From Spirogloea muscicola (Eukaryota > Streptophyta > Zygnematophyceae > Spirogloeales > Spirogloeaceae), in contig WELB01000138.1 in the NCBI GenBank assembly GCA_009602725.1, positions 9,026 through 73,025 on the forward strand: a stretch of 64,000 nucleotides of DNA, in the 5' to 3' direction. The position numbers and the translations under genes are program-made. The notes under the pieces are model-generated. The model had not been told where the DNA came from, searched no databases, and was given only the letters and a program-made list of their open reading frames with translations. Positions 41,601-53,029 of the stretch are shown piece by piece. Position 1 is the first letter of the stretch, and the number at the start of each line of letters is the position of its first letter.

Positions 41601-41927
41601 ATTGGACTGATGTCTCTGCCTGCTTCAAGCGTAGCTTAAGGGTTTTCTTTAACTCCTGAGTCACTGGTAGACTTACGCACTGGCTCTTAGTAGTAACATA
41701 CCTGTGAACAGCCCAGTTATTGTCTGACAGCTTCTCCGGCAGGGCCACACTATAGGTACCCTCTGTCAACAAGAAGATTGACAATGCCAGCCACAGCAAG
41801 TATTGCTAAGCAGAGGAGACGTATGCACCTTGGAAAGAACAACGAACAGTCTAGCCAGTTCTTCAAAGACATAACGTGCCTGCACTACGATAACAAAGAC
41901 CCTTAGCTTACCTGCAAATGTTTGCAT
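35614..41927 (-). CDS. Peroxisomal long-chain acyl-CoA synthetase (LACS6/7 type)
   Basis: Twenty-five exons, read downward: 41927-41912, 41762-41702, 41399-41348, 41321-41269, 40955-40884, 40715-40634, 40349-40244, 40111-40035, 39854-39810, 39592-39506, 39319-39230, 39110-39031, 39002-38946, 38880-38787, 38590-38502, 38365-38277, 38138-38009, 37865-37747, 37567-37444, 37156-37070, 36798-36695, 36509-36424, 36233-36144, 35952-35866, 35718-35614. Every junction is in phase; 693 residues against 700 in Arabidopsis LACS7. AMP-binding enzyme: fatty acid + ATP + CoA to acyl-CoA. Visible motifs: P-loop [81 protein letters not shown]. The C-terminus is SKL, a PTS1 peroxisome signal, so it probably feeds peroxisomal beta-oxidation. 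Exon 1 (MQTFA) is short and tentative. The regular LACS order through all exons makes the call secure. Confidence 0.96.
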
Positions 41928-42734
41928 GTTCGACCTAACACCCAAAATCTAAGCGCGTCCAGCTACGGACCAAGAGCTCTAAATATTCAGCTCTCACACT
42001 TACACAGACATGGCCAGTACTTGACATGGAATGGTGTGAAGCGCACCGGGGATGTATTCGCCCGCTGTGTGCATCATCTCAAGGCCCCAAGACCTCGGTA
42101 TACTTTCTGCTTCGAAATCAAAAAAGCCAGACAACAATGGCAGATGCAAGTTCAGACAAGCGGGCTTCAACCAACCTAGTTATCTGTTCAAGCCCTTGCA
42201 ATAAGTCTAAATACTTGCATCAAGTGCTAAAACATACGCGAGTCACAAAGCTCTCTACATGGCAACGAGTAAGCAAAAGCACGTTCATGTAGGGTCTCCA
42301 AGCAGTAAAGCCCTTTCCAATGATGTGAGAATTAGACGCCATAGAACGTCTGAAGGCATTCGCTGCAGCGTGACACGGCAGTGAAATAGAAATCGTTAGG
42401 TACCGGTGGTCTCCTTCTGCAGGCTGTCACTGCCGCACTCCGCTTGGGGCTGTGAAGGCGCCATTGCTATAGTTCCAGCGCCTGCTGGGTGCTCAGCCTC
42501 TCTGCCAGCCTCGGAGCGCCCACATGTATCCTTCCCCACGCTCAAGGGCCCGAGACTGGCTGTCCCCGTCGATGACTGGCCTTCTTCGCCGTCAGGTGTG
42601 GCGCTTGAGCAGCTAGGCCAATGCGAAATCTCGTTGCACTAGCAACCTCTGTCCAGTCGCCTGCGGCTGCGCCCTGGCAGCTCTGCGCCGGCACGTCTCA
42701 GAAGGCGGTGGCGGCGGCGGCGGCGGCGACGGAA

Positions 42735-42768
<34 letters not shown>

Positions 42769-43007
42769 GAAGGCGGCTGCGGCGGCGGCGGCAGCGGCGG
42801 GCGGAGTTAGGGCAGCGGCGGTGGTGCCAGATCAGCCCTACGTCCACAGACGGGAGATTGCCTCGGCGTCGGCCAGCATGGAGACACTCGGCGTGTGCCA
42901 TGGAACGCTGCAAGGAGACGGAAAACGGCTTACGCCACACCTGGGAGAATGCGGTGTTGGAAAGCGCCTACTCCTCTTGGTGCTCTTGGACACTGCCTGT
43001 TCTGCAG
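41928..43007. other. Region between LACS and Erlin, GGC-rich
   Basis: A (GGC)n tract lies at about 42708-42800. No supported gene. Divergent promoters of LACS (-) and Erlin (+) must lie in 41928-43600. Confidence 0.45.
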
Positions 43008-43145
43008 TAGCTACTCAGACTTGCATCTCCTGACTAGAGGTTACTGAGCGTTCCCTGGCTGATGTCTTAGTCCTAGGCCTTCGCACTCCGGCTCCTTCAG
43101 ACCTTGTCCATTCCTGTGGGCTGGCCCTTTCCAGCCACCAGTCAA
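43008..43145 (+). repeat. Repeat-family tail copy, plus orientation
   Basis: Near-identical partner of 11156-11292 (about 12 mismatches in about 136). Ends right at the single N (43146). Confidence 0.9.
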
Positions 43146-43614
43146 NGTCGTCGCGCCGCTCGCCGCCGCGTCCTGGAGGCGCCTGCGGCGCTGGTGGTGC
43201 GGCGCGGAGGCCATGGAGCCGCCGGCAGCCCCGCGGCCGCCCGCGCAGCAGTACTCCAGGCCACCGTGAGACGCGCCTTTCCCTGGTCGCTGAGCTTGTT
43301 GACATCGGTTAGGTTCTCATTGCCAACGGAGCAGGGCGGGACTGTGACGGCCGCTTGAGCTGGCTGACGACGGCTGACAGGCCATGAGAGAGCAAAGTGC
43401 TGTGATGCCTCTGCATCTGCCACCTTTCCTCGGTCTCAACCTTCTCCGCTGGCTTAGCCGCCGGTAGCTGGCAGCAGCAGACTTGGCATAGGGGCACACG
43501 GGGCCGCCTGTTCAAGATCGTTTGCCAGTTTAGCACAACTGAATCTCACTTCGTCTGTCGCTCTTCCAATCCAAGCAGTATCACACTTGATAGCAGTATT
43601 ACCAATCGCAAGAT

Positions 43615-46569
43615 GTCCAAAGAGAAGGCAGAAGCGTTGACGTCCAGGGTGGCTTGCCCATTTTCAGTTCAGCTGGCACGGCTGCGCCCTCCACGGAGCT
43701 CAACGGCGTCACAATTGCGCCCCTTGTTGTGCTTGCCCTCACGGTGAGCGTCAGTCAGACCATCTGGTGACTGCACTGAGCTGAAGTGGCACACATCTGG
43801 GATGACACTGTGGGGTTTGCGGACGCCTATGCTTGTCAAGGACCACTTGAGCCTGCCCTCTTCGATCTTGTTGTTTTACTGTTGTGTCATCCTGTCTGAA
43901 GCCCTGGATTTTTTGGACTTATCTACAATGCGTAGAATCTATCGCGAAGAGCGTAATCAAACGGGCTGGTGCTCTTAGTCCCTGCAGTCTGGGCAGGACA
44001 CTAGTGTATATATGTCTGTCTTCTTCAGAGTACATAAAATCAGCACTTCATCAATTTGTTGCTAACAGATTGCAGTCTGATACTACAGGTCCTTCTGCCA
44101 GTTGCTGGAGCAAACCTTGGCATTCTGCACCAAGTCCCTGAAGGGCACGTAGGAGTGTACTGGAGGGGCGGGGCTCTGCTGAGCACTGTGACTGAGCCAG
44201 GTGCAAGAGAAGCTTCTCGATTGAATTACGGCAGATTGGGTCACTTCTTGACTTCCCATTCTTGATCCCTCGCTCTGACCTGCCAAAAGTGAAGCTGCTG
44301 TCATCAGGTGGTCGAGCTTATGTTACTGATGTGTAATTATCTCAGTTGCACTGACATGTGTTCCATTGTGCAAGGTTTGACATGATGGGCAGGTTTTCAT
44401 ACCATGGTACCTTTTGTCACACGCTTTGAGGCCATTCAAGTCACCATGCAGACAGACATGGTAGTCACAATATCAATCACTCTAGCACGTAGGTTGACCA
44501 CATCTGCCTGGTGCAATGTCATACCGGCAGTACAGGAGATGCTTCTTGGGACTTCCAGCTTTAGGGCAGCATCTCCTCGCTCAATGCTGGCTTACAATCA
44601 AGGATTGTTGTACTGTGCGCAGGTTGTTAACATTCCCTGTGGAACCAAGGGTGGAGTTATGATATACTTCGACAAGATTGAGGTCAGTATATAATAGGAC
44701 CTTAGTTGGCCCGTACTATTGACAGAGCACACTGTTGCTTGATAAAATCTGCCTCGAGCATGAAGTTGGAGAGTGTTCAACAGCTTACATTGGCTTGTGG
44801 AGGCCTCATCTAGGCTGCTGAAGAGGACGGCGCTGATGATGCCAATTATCTCTTGTTAATTTTTAGGTTGTCAATCGGTTGAGGAAAGACTCTGTGTATG
44901 ATACCATTATGAATTTTGGAGTTGAGTATGATAAGACTTGGATTTACGATAAAATTCATCACGAAATCAACCAGTTCTGTTCAGCTCACACGCTTCAGGA
45001 AGTCTACATCGACCATTTTGACCAGGTCCGCAGAATGCAGGCTGACCTGTGAAGGGGTTCTCATGGATGTCCACAATGTCCATGATCTGACTATCCTGAG
45101 TTGACTGCAGCTAAGTAGGTACATGATGATATTTTCCAATGACTGCAATTGATGGAAACAAGCTACAGGTTTCCCTGACAAACAGTTGTAGGCTTGTCTA
45201 AGATGTTGGAAGCCAGGAACCTGAGAATATATTGGCAAGTCAATATTGCAGATAGACGAGAAGGTCAAGGAGGCCATTCAGGTAGACTTGGACAAGTACG
45301 CACCTGGTATTGAGATCATCAGCGTGAGGGTGACAAAGCCCACCATCCCTAAGAGCATAGCGCGCAACTATGAGCAGATGGAGGAAGAGAGGACCAAGGC
45401 AAGGGCACTGCACTGTTACTGCAAGTTTCACTATTCTTGCTTGATCATGAAGATCCTCACTGTCCAACTGCAGCTCTCCCTTGATGACCTTCCCTTATTG
45501 TCCTCATTGTCATATACCCTTTCTAGAATACTCACACTTCGCTACCTGGTTGCATGTGATACTTCAGGTCCTTATAGCGGTAGAAAAGCAGAAGGTAGTG
45601 GAGAAGGAGGCCGAGACCGAGAAGAAGCGCGCCGTGACCGATGCCGAGTGCGTACGCCCTTCAAGCACTGAAAGCAGCGGTTGTTAAGGGCATGCTTTAA
45701 GCTGCATGAGGTGGAGAAGACGCTGCTTGGTCTAATGTAGTGCACTGCATTGGGGACAACTTCGCAGGTCTGCGGCGCATGTATCACAAATTCTGATGAG
45801 CCAGAGGCTGCAGGAAAAGGAGAGCATACAGCGCCAGCAAGCTATTGAGAATGACATATTTCTAGCCAGAGAGAAGACACTGACAGATGCTCAGTTTTAC
45901 AAGTAAGTGGCAGAGACATCAGAGCCGCAAGGCGTGTGCATTGTGGTTGTTGTGTGCTGCTCCGTGATAGCTTCACTCTTTCGTCGGCAGTCTTATACAT
46001 CCATAGGCTTAAATTTGTTTCTCGATATCAAAGAACCTTGCAGATAAGAATCTACTCATCGCAGTAGCATTATAACAATTTGCGGTGGCTACAATTGCTC
46101 TGGCACATCACCAGGGTGGTGAAAGAAGCGGAAGCCAACGAAGTCAAGCTTACCCCAGCCTTCTTAGAACTTCGCTTCATAGAGGCCATTGCTAATAACT
46201 CCAAGATGTTCTTTGGCGAGAAGGTTGACTTCTTCATCCTATATCACCTTTTTACCTGTTTACTGGAGCATGTGCACATCAGTTTCCCTCTCTGTCATCC
46301 AGTATCTATTAGAGTTGAGCATGTACGAGATTGCAGCTGCTGCTTGATTAAGAGCCTGGTTGCCAAGCAACTATACACATGATAGAGAGAGATAACATCT
46401 GCTTCACCAGAATTGTTCCACAGTAGTACTCTTCTACTTTTGGTGTGTGGTGGTGCTTGATGTTCTAAATGTTTGCTGCTGTAATTTTATGCAGATACCA
46501 AATATGATCCTCGACCAGAGGCTGCTAGGAAACCACTTGAGTCGGGACAGCTTGGTATCTACAGACTGA
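43615..46569 (+). CDS. ERLIN: Erlin, ER-membrane SPFH (prohibitin-domain) protein
   Basis: Exons: (43615)-43743, 44089-44200, 44393-44460, 44623-44682, 44867-45025, 45252-45398, 45568-45647, 45768-45902, 46115-46223, 46495-46569; about 357 residues. A membrane anchor ([18 protein letters not shown]) spans the first junction and is followed by [18 protein letters not shown], the Erlin signature. Then [71 protein letters not shown] and [18 protein letters not shown], all in order. ER lipid-raft scaffold; animal Erlin1/2 form large rings and support ERAD of IP3 receptors and sterol regulation. Intron 6 uses a GC donor (GCAAGG at 45399). Start problem: an ATG at 43613 (MSKEKAEA) is one base out of the frame of the anchor, and that frame itself has no ATG before an upstream stop, so an assembly indel or a missed 5' exon is likely. 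Confidence 0.93.
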
Positions 46570-47555
46570 TACGCCTTTGAGGAGTGGGCAGCATCCCCTC
46601 AGGTTATTAGCCCAACACCAATGCTTTGGCTATGGCCAGCATGTGCGCTGTTCATTGGGCAGGCTTGATGCAATTTCTATAAATTTGAGATAGATTCTTA
46701 ATTTCAAAAGTTCAGCTCTTATGTGATGCAGCACTCAGGAGTTGATAGATATCGACTGCAGAGATGTTCTGTGAGATTTATGAGCAAAGCAGTGGAGGGT
46801 ATGCTCCTTGGAGCTACTTCTACAGGTTGTCAAGCACACTGTCAATGCTAAACTGATGAGATCACCAGAAGCATTAAGATGATGAGCCACACCTTGTCTC
46901 TTCTGCACCAAGCGTTACGTAGTCCTCATTTCCTGGATGCCAAGAGGGATGCACTGTGTAATTCGTGACCACTGTGCAAATGGATGCTACTCAATATCAG
47001 CAAGGACAACTTGCAAGACTGTCCGCAGTTTGTTGGATAAAAGCCGAGGAATGCGGTTGACGAGGACAATTGTCAAGCCAGTCTAGGATTGCCCATGCAT
47101 CAAGCTGCAGTTTGATTTCTGGAGGAGCATTTGATTGCACAATTCTTTTCAGATGACCGATCAGCTTGCATGTAACGCCTGACACTCAGCGCCAGGGTGC
47201 TGCCTAAATTGAAGACATAGTTGACAGCCACATGGCGTGTGCCATTATAGCTCGGCCACTTTCTAGCCAGCTACTTGAGTCTTTAAAACGTGTACTTAGG
47301 ATTTAAGTTTGAATACATATCACCAAGTAGATATACATATAGTAGCGCTTGCTACTCAGCAATAGTAAGCATGGGTAAGTGAACAACTGGTGCATCAATT
47401 TCAACGCCTGCTGCAGTCATCTGCTGTGTGGTATGATATTGGGCCCACTTTCTTGATTGGACCAGCATAACCCGGGTGTGAAACATTGGCAGAATCAACT
47501 GTGAGATCCGAACGGACTCACTAATTCAACGGACCGGCTCCGCGGCCGGCCTTCT
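46570..47555. other. 3' flank of Erlin, no supported gene
   Basis: No exon chain, RNA gene or repeat recognised. Confidence 0.45.
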
Positions 47556-47640
47556 CTCTGGGTCTACGCGGAGTGCCTCTTTCCCAGCTGCGAGTTACTC
47601 GGACTTGCTGCTGCTCACTCGTGGGTACGAAGTGTAAGGA
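47556..47640 (+). repeat. Retroelement C-terminal relic
   Basis: CGAGTTACTCGGACTTGCTG and CTGCTCACTCGTGGGTACGA (47590-47629) match the last codons of the element ending at 10058 (YSDLLLLTRGY). Confidence 0.75.
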
Positions 47641-48350
47641 ATGCTTTGGATCGCCAAGCCGGCGGCGCAAGTAAAAAGCGGGGAGGCACTGGGATGGGGC
47701 CGCAACGGTAAAATCGAGCAACGGTTACTGCAGGGGCAAGGGTCCAGGGGTCCGAGGTTGGGTGAAGAACTCACCCCCCTCTCCCATCTCGGGTGCCCTC
47801 TATATAGCCCGACGGACTGCGGAGCCCGGCCATACGGGCCCCGGGTGGGACACTTGGCACCCAGTCTCTCGTTGATGACCCGTCCACGACCTGTCGACGG
47901 CTATCAACGGGCTACCACCGACAATCTACCCATCCAATGGCAACCACCGCTATACTGACGGTCCCCTGTCACTAGCAGCTGACGGTCACTACCCCCAGGC
48001 TATCGTCAGCCGTCTATCGTTCCCGTCGTCACTAATGGTTAACAACGCCGTCAAGGCAGTCTACAGCGCTCCCGTGCCACCTCCCGTCGCCGTTCCAGCG
48101 CCAGCACCATGCTGTCTCGCGTGTCACGACTCCGGGTTGCGCCGCTCTCAGCTCTATATCGTACCCACGCTGCCCGGCCTGGTGAAATTGTCCGTCTCCA
48201 GGCATCTGTCAAGCCTTTCCTGCGGCATTGACAGTCAATTTATATATTAGCCGGATGAGGTGTCTAGTCTCCAGGCATCTGTCAATACGTTACTGCTGCA
48301 TTGACATTCCAGCCATGTAAAATCGTTACACCTTTTACCCACAAGTCCTC
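47641..48350. other. Stretch without supported gene
   Basis: No motif recognised; the sequence is flanked on both sides by repeat-family pieces and may be old element DNA. Confidence 0.35.
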
Positions 48351-48354
48351 GTTG

Positions 48355-48535
48355 CTTTTTGCTTTGCTTGCCAGCACCCACGCCACCTTCCTTGAGTTGC
48401 TGCAGGCCTGCTTCTATCCGGAGCCTGCCGCCGTCACTGTCATGGGCAAGAAGGCGAGGAAGGAGCGCGGCACTCCCTCCAAGAGAGCCGCTTCTCCATC
48501 GCCCGAGCGTCAACTATTTGATGGTGTATATCCAT
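48355..48535 (+). repeat. Repeat-family internal coding relic, plus orientation
   Basis: Codes LASTHATFLELLQACFYPEP and VMGKKARKERG; related to the minus-strand piece at about 11426-11290. Confidence 0.75.
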
Positions 48536-48785
48536 GACCTGGGGTGACCTCGTCTAGCCCTAAAAGGGCACTGACGTATTGCCCTTCTCAACTAGGACCG
48601 TGTGGGAATTTGCGCCAAGGCCCGCCACGAGTGCAGGCCTGGCTAAAGATATATGACAGCCATGACGCAAACAATCCGGCAGGGACGGACTGCGCCGCCA
48701 CACTGCGATCAGCAAGTGGCCCTCTGGCCACCACGCACAAAGGGCCGGTGGCCTCTTCAGCTGAAACGGTCAGAAGTTAACCCAA

Positions 48786-48821
48786 TGAACCCAAATCAAC
48801 CCAAATCAACCCAAATCAACA
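48786..48821 (+). repeat. Short tandem repeat, 10-base unit
   Basis: Unit CCCAAATCAA in three copies, with a related CCCAATGAA just before. Confidence 0.9.
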
Positions 48822-50159
48822 GATGCCGAGGTAGCCAGTACGCAGCTGGACTCGACAAGCTAGACGACGACGGCCCAAGTCGGCCAGCATGGGTCGTGCT
48901 ACACAGGTCACCAGGATTCCGCAGACTTAGTCCATATGCTGACAAATAAGCATGTAAGCATGACGAGGTTAATGGCCTTGGGGCATGGGAGAGCACTCTC
49001 AGTGGCCTGCGCTACACTTACTACACGTCAGCGTTACTACGGTAATTCGTAAGCGCCCAGAACTCCAAAACATGTGTTCACCCTTCCGTGCTACTTTTTC
49101 TGTGCTTTACACCCAGACAGCAAGCAATGGGTTGCCGACGGGACTGTAACTGCTGATTTAATTCCTAGCAGGCTAGACAGCACTCAGCCAAGCTTGCTGT
49201 GCAGATATTTGATTTAGGGAAAGTGGCACTCTTAAAACGGGGCGAGGGCTGTGAAAGCCAGCCATCTCATGATTGGATTGGCTATGGCGTGAGGAAGGCG
49301 GCTTGACGGATGTTGTTGAAGAGGCTAGCCACCTTACGAGGCGGGCAAAAGGGGCAGTTGTCCGCTTCCTTGATATGGAAATTGGCTCAACCCAGAGTCT
49401 TGGCAATGTGGGGCTCGCGCTGGCGACAATGAGACCTTTCTGGAGGCTGCCAGTGGTGGGAGACCTTAAGGCTCGAAGTAGTCGGCTAAGAGGTAAGGCC
49501 CAAGGCACCATACCTCGCCTAGCCGTTTGCCAGAGAAGACCCGAGTGCAGGTAAGTGGGTCGTGATGGCCGTGGCGTCATCAATCTCAGTCAAACAGCAC
49601 AAGCGGGTGTTGCAGGTTGCGGGGTTTTTGCTGTCAAGACAAGGTCAGTGCCAGCACTCTGTTCCTGCTTGGGAGGTGCACCGCTACCGTGGTGCAGCTG
49701 GCAACAGAAGCGCAACAGTACCATCCATGGACTTTAGGGTAGAATATTTGCAACATAGTAATTCCATGTGAACATTCCACATGAAATGACAACAATGCGG
49801 TAGGATGAGCAGGAATGAGATCGTAGTTGCTGCAAGGCATGATATCAATCAGGACGAGAAGCCGACTTATATACACAGTGACAATTGGCAGCTGCTAGCG
49901 GAAGCCTGGTGCACTCACAAACATAAAACACTCGAACCCCAGTCAAAGTCTCGTATACCTGGTATCATGAGGTGAAAATGGCGTAGGGTACTATTAGAGA
50001 GGGCTTAGAATGACCACAGTGCGCTCTTGAAAATCAGTGTTGTGTCTTGACATGACCTCCTCTGGAGCTTGATGAAGGATGCCCACATTTGAGCTTGAGA
50101 TGATGCACCCTTCAAATGGTTTATGAAATACAAAAGTAGCAGATGGCTTCCTCTTACTC
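48822..50159. other. Gene-poor stretch with one repeat core
   Basis: A reversed core-like piece (GGGCGAGGGCTGTGAAAGCC) is at 49239-49260. No supported gene. Confidence 0.4.
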
Positions 50160-50190
50160 AAGACTAGGATGCTAAGAGCATCCTAGTCTT
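50160..50190. repeat. Perfect inverted repeat (hairpin)
   Basis: Arms AAGACTAGGATGCT and AGCATCCTAGTCTT (14 bases each, no mismatch) around a 3-base loop AAG. It is not at the end of any gene defined here. Confidence 0.9.
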
Positions 50191-51266
50191 TGGTAGAAAG
50201 GCCGACATCTCCCTTTGCAATCTCTGGAGCGATGCAACCAGGTTACATTAGGTCAGAACATGCCTCGGGCAATGTATATCGAGCAGAAGCGCAGCCCTCA
50301 ATTCTGCTCCGGACAAAGGCATGGCCCTGCTCAGTGCTTCATGCTATTATGAGCGACGAAGCTTTTCTGAGCAGCGGATTGAAGGGTGAGTGGACGGTGA
50401 CGTGACGCACCAGCTCAAGTGTTGTCTATGTGCTGTAAGAGGCCTGTGCAAAGTTGCTGAAGAAGGCCCCCAATTCAGCTGTGGCAGCGGCACAGCGGCG
50501 CCGCTACGCCCAGCACCAGCAATCACGAAGCAGCAGCGTATACTGCCGGTCAGGGTGGCAGAGGAGCTCGGCCGTCCTTGCCCTGCTGCTCCTCCCAATA
50601 CTTGCACTTGAGGTCCTCGAGGATCTCGTCCGTGGTGCTGCACAGTGGGCGGACGAGCGGAGAGCAGCTGTCACCTGCAATTGAGGGCTCACTGCCAGTA
50701 GGAAAATTCTGAAAAGCCGCACACAAACAGCCCATGCAAACCGGCGGTGTGCCGCTGGGAGGAAAGTGCGGCTCTGAGAAGCACGCGGAGCGCGCAGGCA
50801 GCCATGGCGACTGTCAAGGCTGGCGCCGCAGAACGGAGGCCTTGGGACAAGGGACGGGCCTTCCCTGTGCGGCAGCCAGCACTACCACACTAGTCGTGCG
50901 GCAGCTATGGCCAGCTGCAAAGGGCCGTCTGAGATATGACGAAGCATTGTGGATTGGCCTTCTCACTGCTCCTTGAGGCACGCGTTCATGTCGCGCGCCT
51001 GCTGGCGGCAGGCCCACACCACCGACAGCACGCGGCCGCGGGCGCAGTCTGCGAACGCCGCCAGCGGCGCCCGGCACCGCTCCACCGCCACCGCCTTCAT
51101 CCGGCTTCGCAGCGCTGCGGCGGCGGCGGCGGCGGCGCTGTCAGGCGCGCGCCGTCAAGCACGGCGCCGTCTGCGGCGGCGGCGGCGGCGGCGGCGTCGA
51201 GGGCCGCCTGCTGCGCTTCTTGGGTCCCCCGCGGCTCGACCTGAGCGTCCGCGGCCTGAACCCCAG
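50191..51266. other. Region upstream of the LUC7-like exon
   Basis: GC content and GGC repeats rise from 51050. The first exon of the LUC7-like gene should lie here, but no convincing LUC7 N-terminus was found. Confidence 0.35.
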
Positions 51267-51411
51267 ACCCTGCGGCGTGCAGCGCGGGACCTGACGGAGG
51301 AGCAGAAGAAGGTGCACCGGGAGCCGCGGTGGGACGACGCCGCCGCCTGCGCCTGCTTCCTCGCGCGCTTCTGCCCCCACGACCTCTTCTTCAACACCAA
51401 GTCCGACCTCG
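51267..51411 (+). CDS. LUC7-like splicing factor, one N-terminal exon (partial)
   Basis: Exon between an acceptor (CCCCAG) and a donor (GTCAGT). It codes RDLTEEQKKVHREPRWDD and then CACFLARFCPHDLFFNTKSD, the first zinc-finger region of LUC7/LUC7L proteins, U1 snRNP-associated factors of 5' splice-site choice. The family continues PCPK.H right after, but 11 bases downstream the sequence runs into an 83-N gap, and beyond it an unrelated gene follows in the same orientation. The remaining roughly 250 LUC7 residues are nowhere in the window. It is therefore a real exon with the rest lost to the gap or to a misjoin. Confidence 0.75.
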
Positions 51412-51422
51412 GTCAGTCGCCC

Positions 51423-51505
51423 NNNNNNNNNNNNNNNNNNNNNNNNNNNNNNNNNNNNNNNNNNNNNNNNNNNNNNNNNNNNNNNNNNNNNNNNNNNNNN
51501 NNNNN
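51423..51505. other. Assembly gap (83 N)
   Basis: Run of N between the LUC7-like exon and the OB-fold gene. Confidence 1.
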
Positions 51506-52295
51506 CCGCCGATGCCGCCGCCGGAGGAGCCGGCTCTGATGGCGGCGGCGGTGGCGGCGGCGACGGCGGCGTTGCAGGGCACAATTTGGTGGTGAAGGTG
51601 GCGAGCGCGCGGCTGGTGGTGGCGGCGGCGGCGGCGGCGCGGCCCGACGGTTCGGCGGGGGCGCAGTGCCCGATGCGCATCGCCGAGTGCGTCGTGGGCG
51701 ACGCCACGGGCGCCGTCGTCTTCACGGCGCGCAACGACCAGGGTGAGCGCCGGCAGGGCCCGGGGACATGACCGCCGCCCCATACGCTTACTGGGAACGT
51801 CGTGCCTATGGTAACGAGAAAGGCACGAGAATGGGAAGTCGAGCCCAAGATGACGTGAAAGCCATGAGAAGCTGCAGCTAGAAGCCCTCTCCCGGCTTTC
51901 GCTTGGCGGCAGTGGACGTGGCCAAGGAGGGCGCGACGCTGGCGCTGCACAACGCCAAGGTGGACACGTACAAGGGCGCGATGCGGCTGGCCGTGGACAC
52001 CCGGTGGGGCCGGGTGGAGGCCACGCCGCCTTCGGCGCAGCTCGCCGGCGAGCCCCGGCTGGACAACAACCTCTCGCTCCTCGAGTACGAGCTCGTGTAC
52101 GTCGCCGACGGCGCCCGGCCCGCCACCGCCGCCGCTGCCGCCAGCTCCGGCGCGCCGCCGGCGGCAATGCAGGCCCCACCGCCGCCGCCGCTGGCAGTTC
52201 CTGCCGCTATTGGGTTGCCACTGGCGGCGACTGCGGAGCCGCAGGCTGAGGCGGAGCAACAGCCGCCTTTGCTGGAAGCCGAAGTGCCGTCATAG
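51506..52295 (+). CDS. OB-fold nucleic-acid-binding protein (At4g28440 / SOSS-B-like), 5' partial
   Basis: Exons <51506-51742 and 51913-52295. After a Gly/Ala-rich low-complexity start next to the gap come HNLVVKVASARLVV, MRIAECVVGDATGAVVFTAR, then across the intron NDQVDVAKEGATLALHNAKV, YKGAMRLAVD, GRVEA, and LDNNLSLLEYELVYV. This is the single OB fold of the plant At4g28440-like family, related to SSB/SOSS-B proteins that bind single-stranded nucleic acid. The C-terminal about 60 residues are Pro/Ala-rich, ending EAEVPS. The initiation codon is not seen and lies in or before the gap. A decayed second copy of the last exon lies about 0.75 kb downstream. Confidence 0.88.
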
Positions 52296-53029
52296 TGTAG
52301 CAACGCCTCTGCCACGCTCGATGATGGGCACTGCCGTGCCATCCAGGCGCCGCCTCGCAGCTCGCCGCTAAAGCATCTGAGGCTGGCTCGCCACCGCTCC
52401 GCTGCCTCATCACTGGCTTGTCTCATTGGGCTTGCTGGCAACTCCATCTGTCACCACCGGACATGGCAATGCTTGACACGTGCCGGTGTTGGTGAGCTGC
52501 ACGGCGATTGCATCCCTGCGGCAGCTCAGGCAGCCACAAGCCAAGAGGTCTAGACTTCCAGGAGCTTTCAGCAGCCTGGCGATACTGCCGGCTGGTTGCA
52601 CCCCAACTGCCAGCTGCTGCAGTGCGGAGCCCTCGCCAGGTTGCCGTATTGATGCCACCGATGTCGCAGCACCAATTCTTAGCAGAGGCCTAATCACTTC
52701 CTTCCAGCTTGGCACCACAGCTGCCTTGACAGTATGAGGAGCAACTTGTTGAACTGATTATCTGCTTGCATAACCTTCCTATCACGCAGACTATCAATTC
52801 AAGTACATGCATTCATTGCCGCCCAAAGTAGAAAACTGAGCTAGTCTCAGGAACTTTTCAGCTCATCCGACTGTACTGCTGACATTGAGGAGAAGGAGTG
52901 GGCCCTGAGCTGCCCAGGCGGCGGCTCCGCTTTCGTACGCACAGAAAGCTCTTGAGAGCTGGCTTTCACAGCCGTCACGTTTTCTTCTGTTTGGTGGTAG
53001 CGCTGGCGCTGGCTGGTTACCTTTGGGCT
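52296..53029. other. 3' flank of OB-fold gene
   Basis: No supported exon; some of it may belong to the duplicated unit. Confidence 0.4.

Noticed and set aside
50804-50892. Short frame MATVKAGAAERRPWDKGRAF as first exon of the LUC7-like gene
   Set aside because: It ends in a stop before any donor and does not resemble the LUC7 N-terminus.
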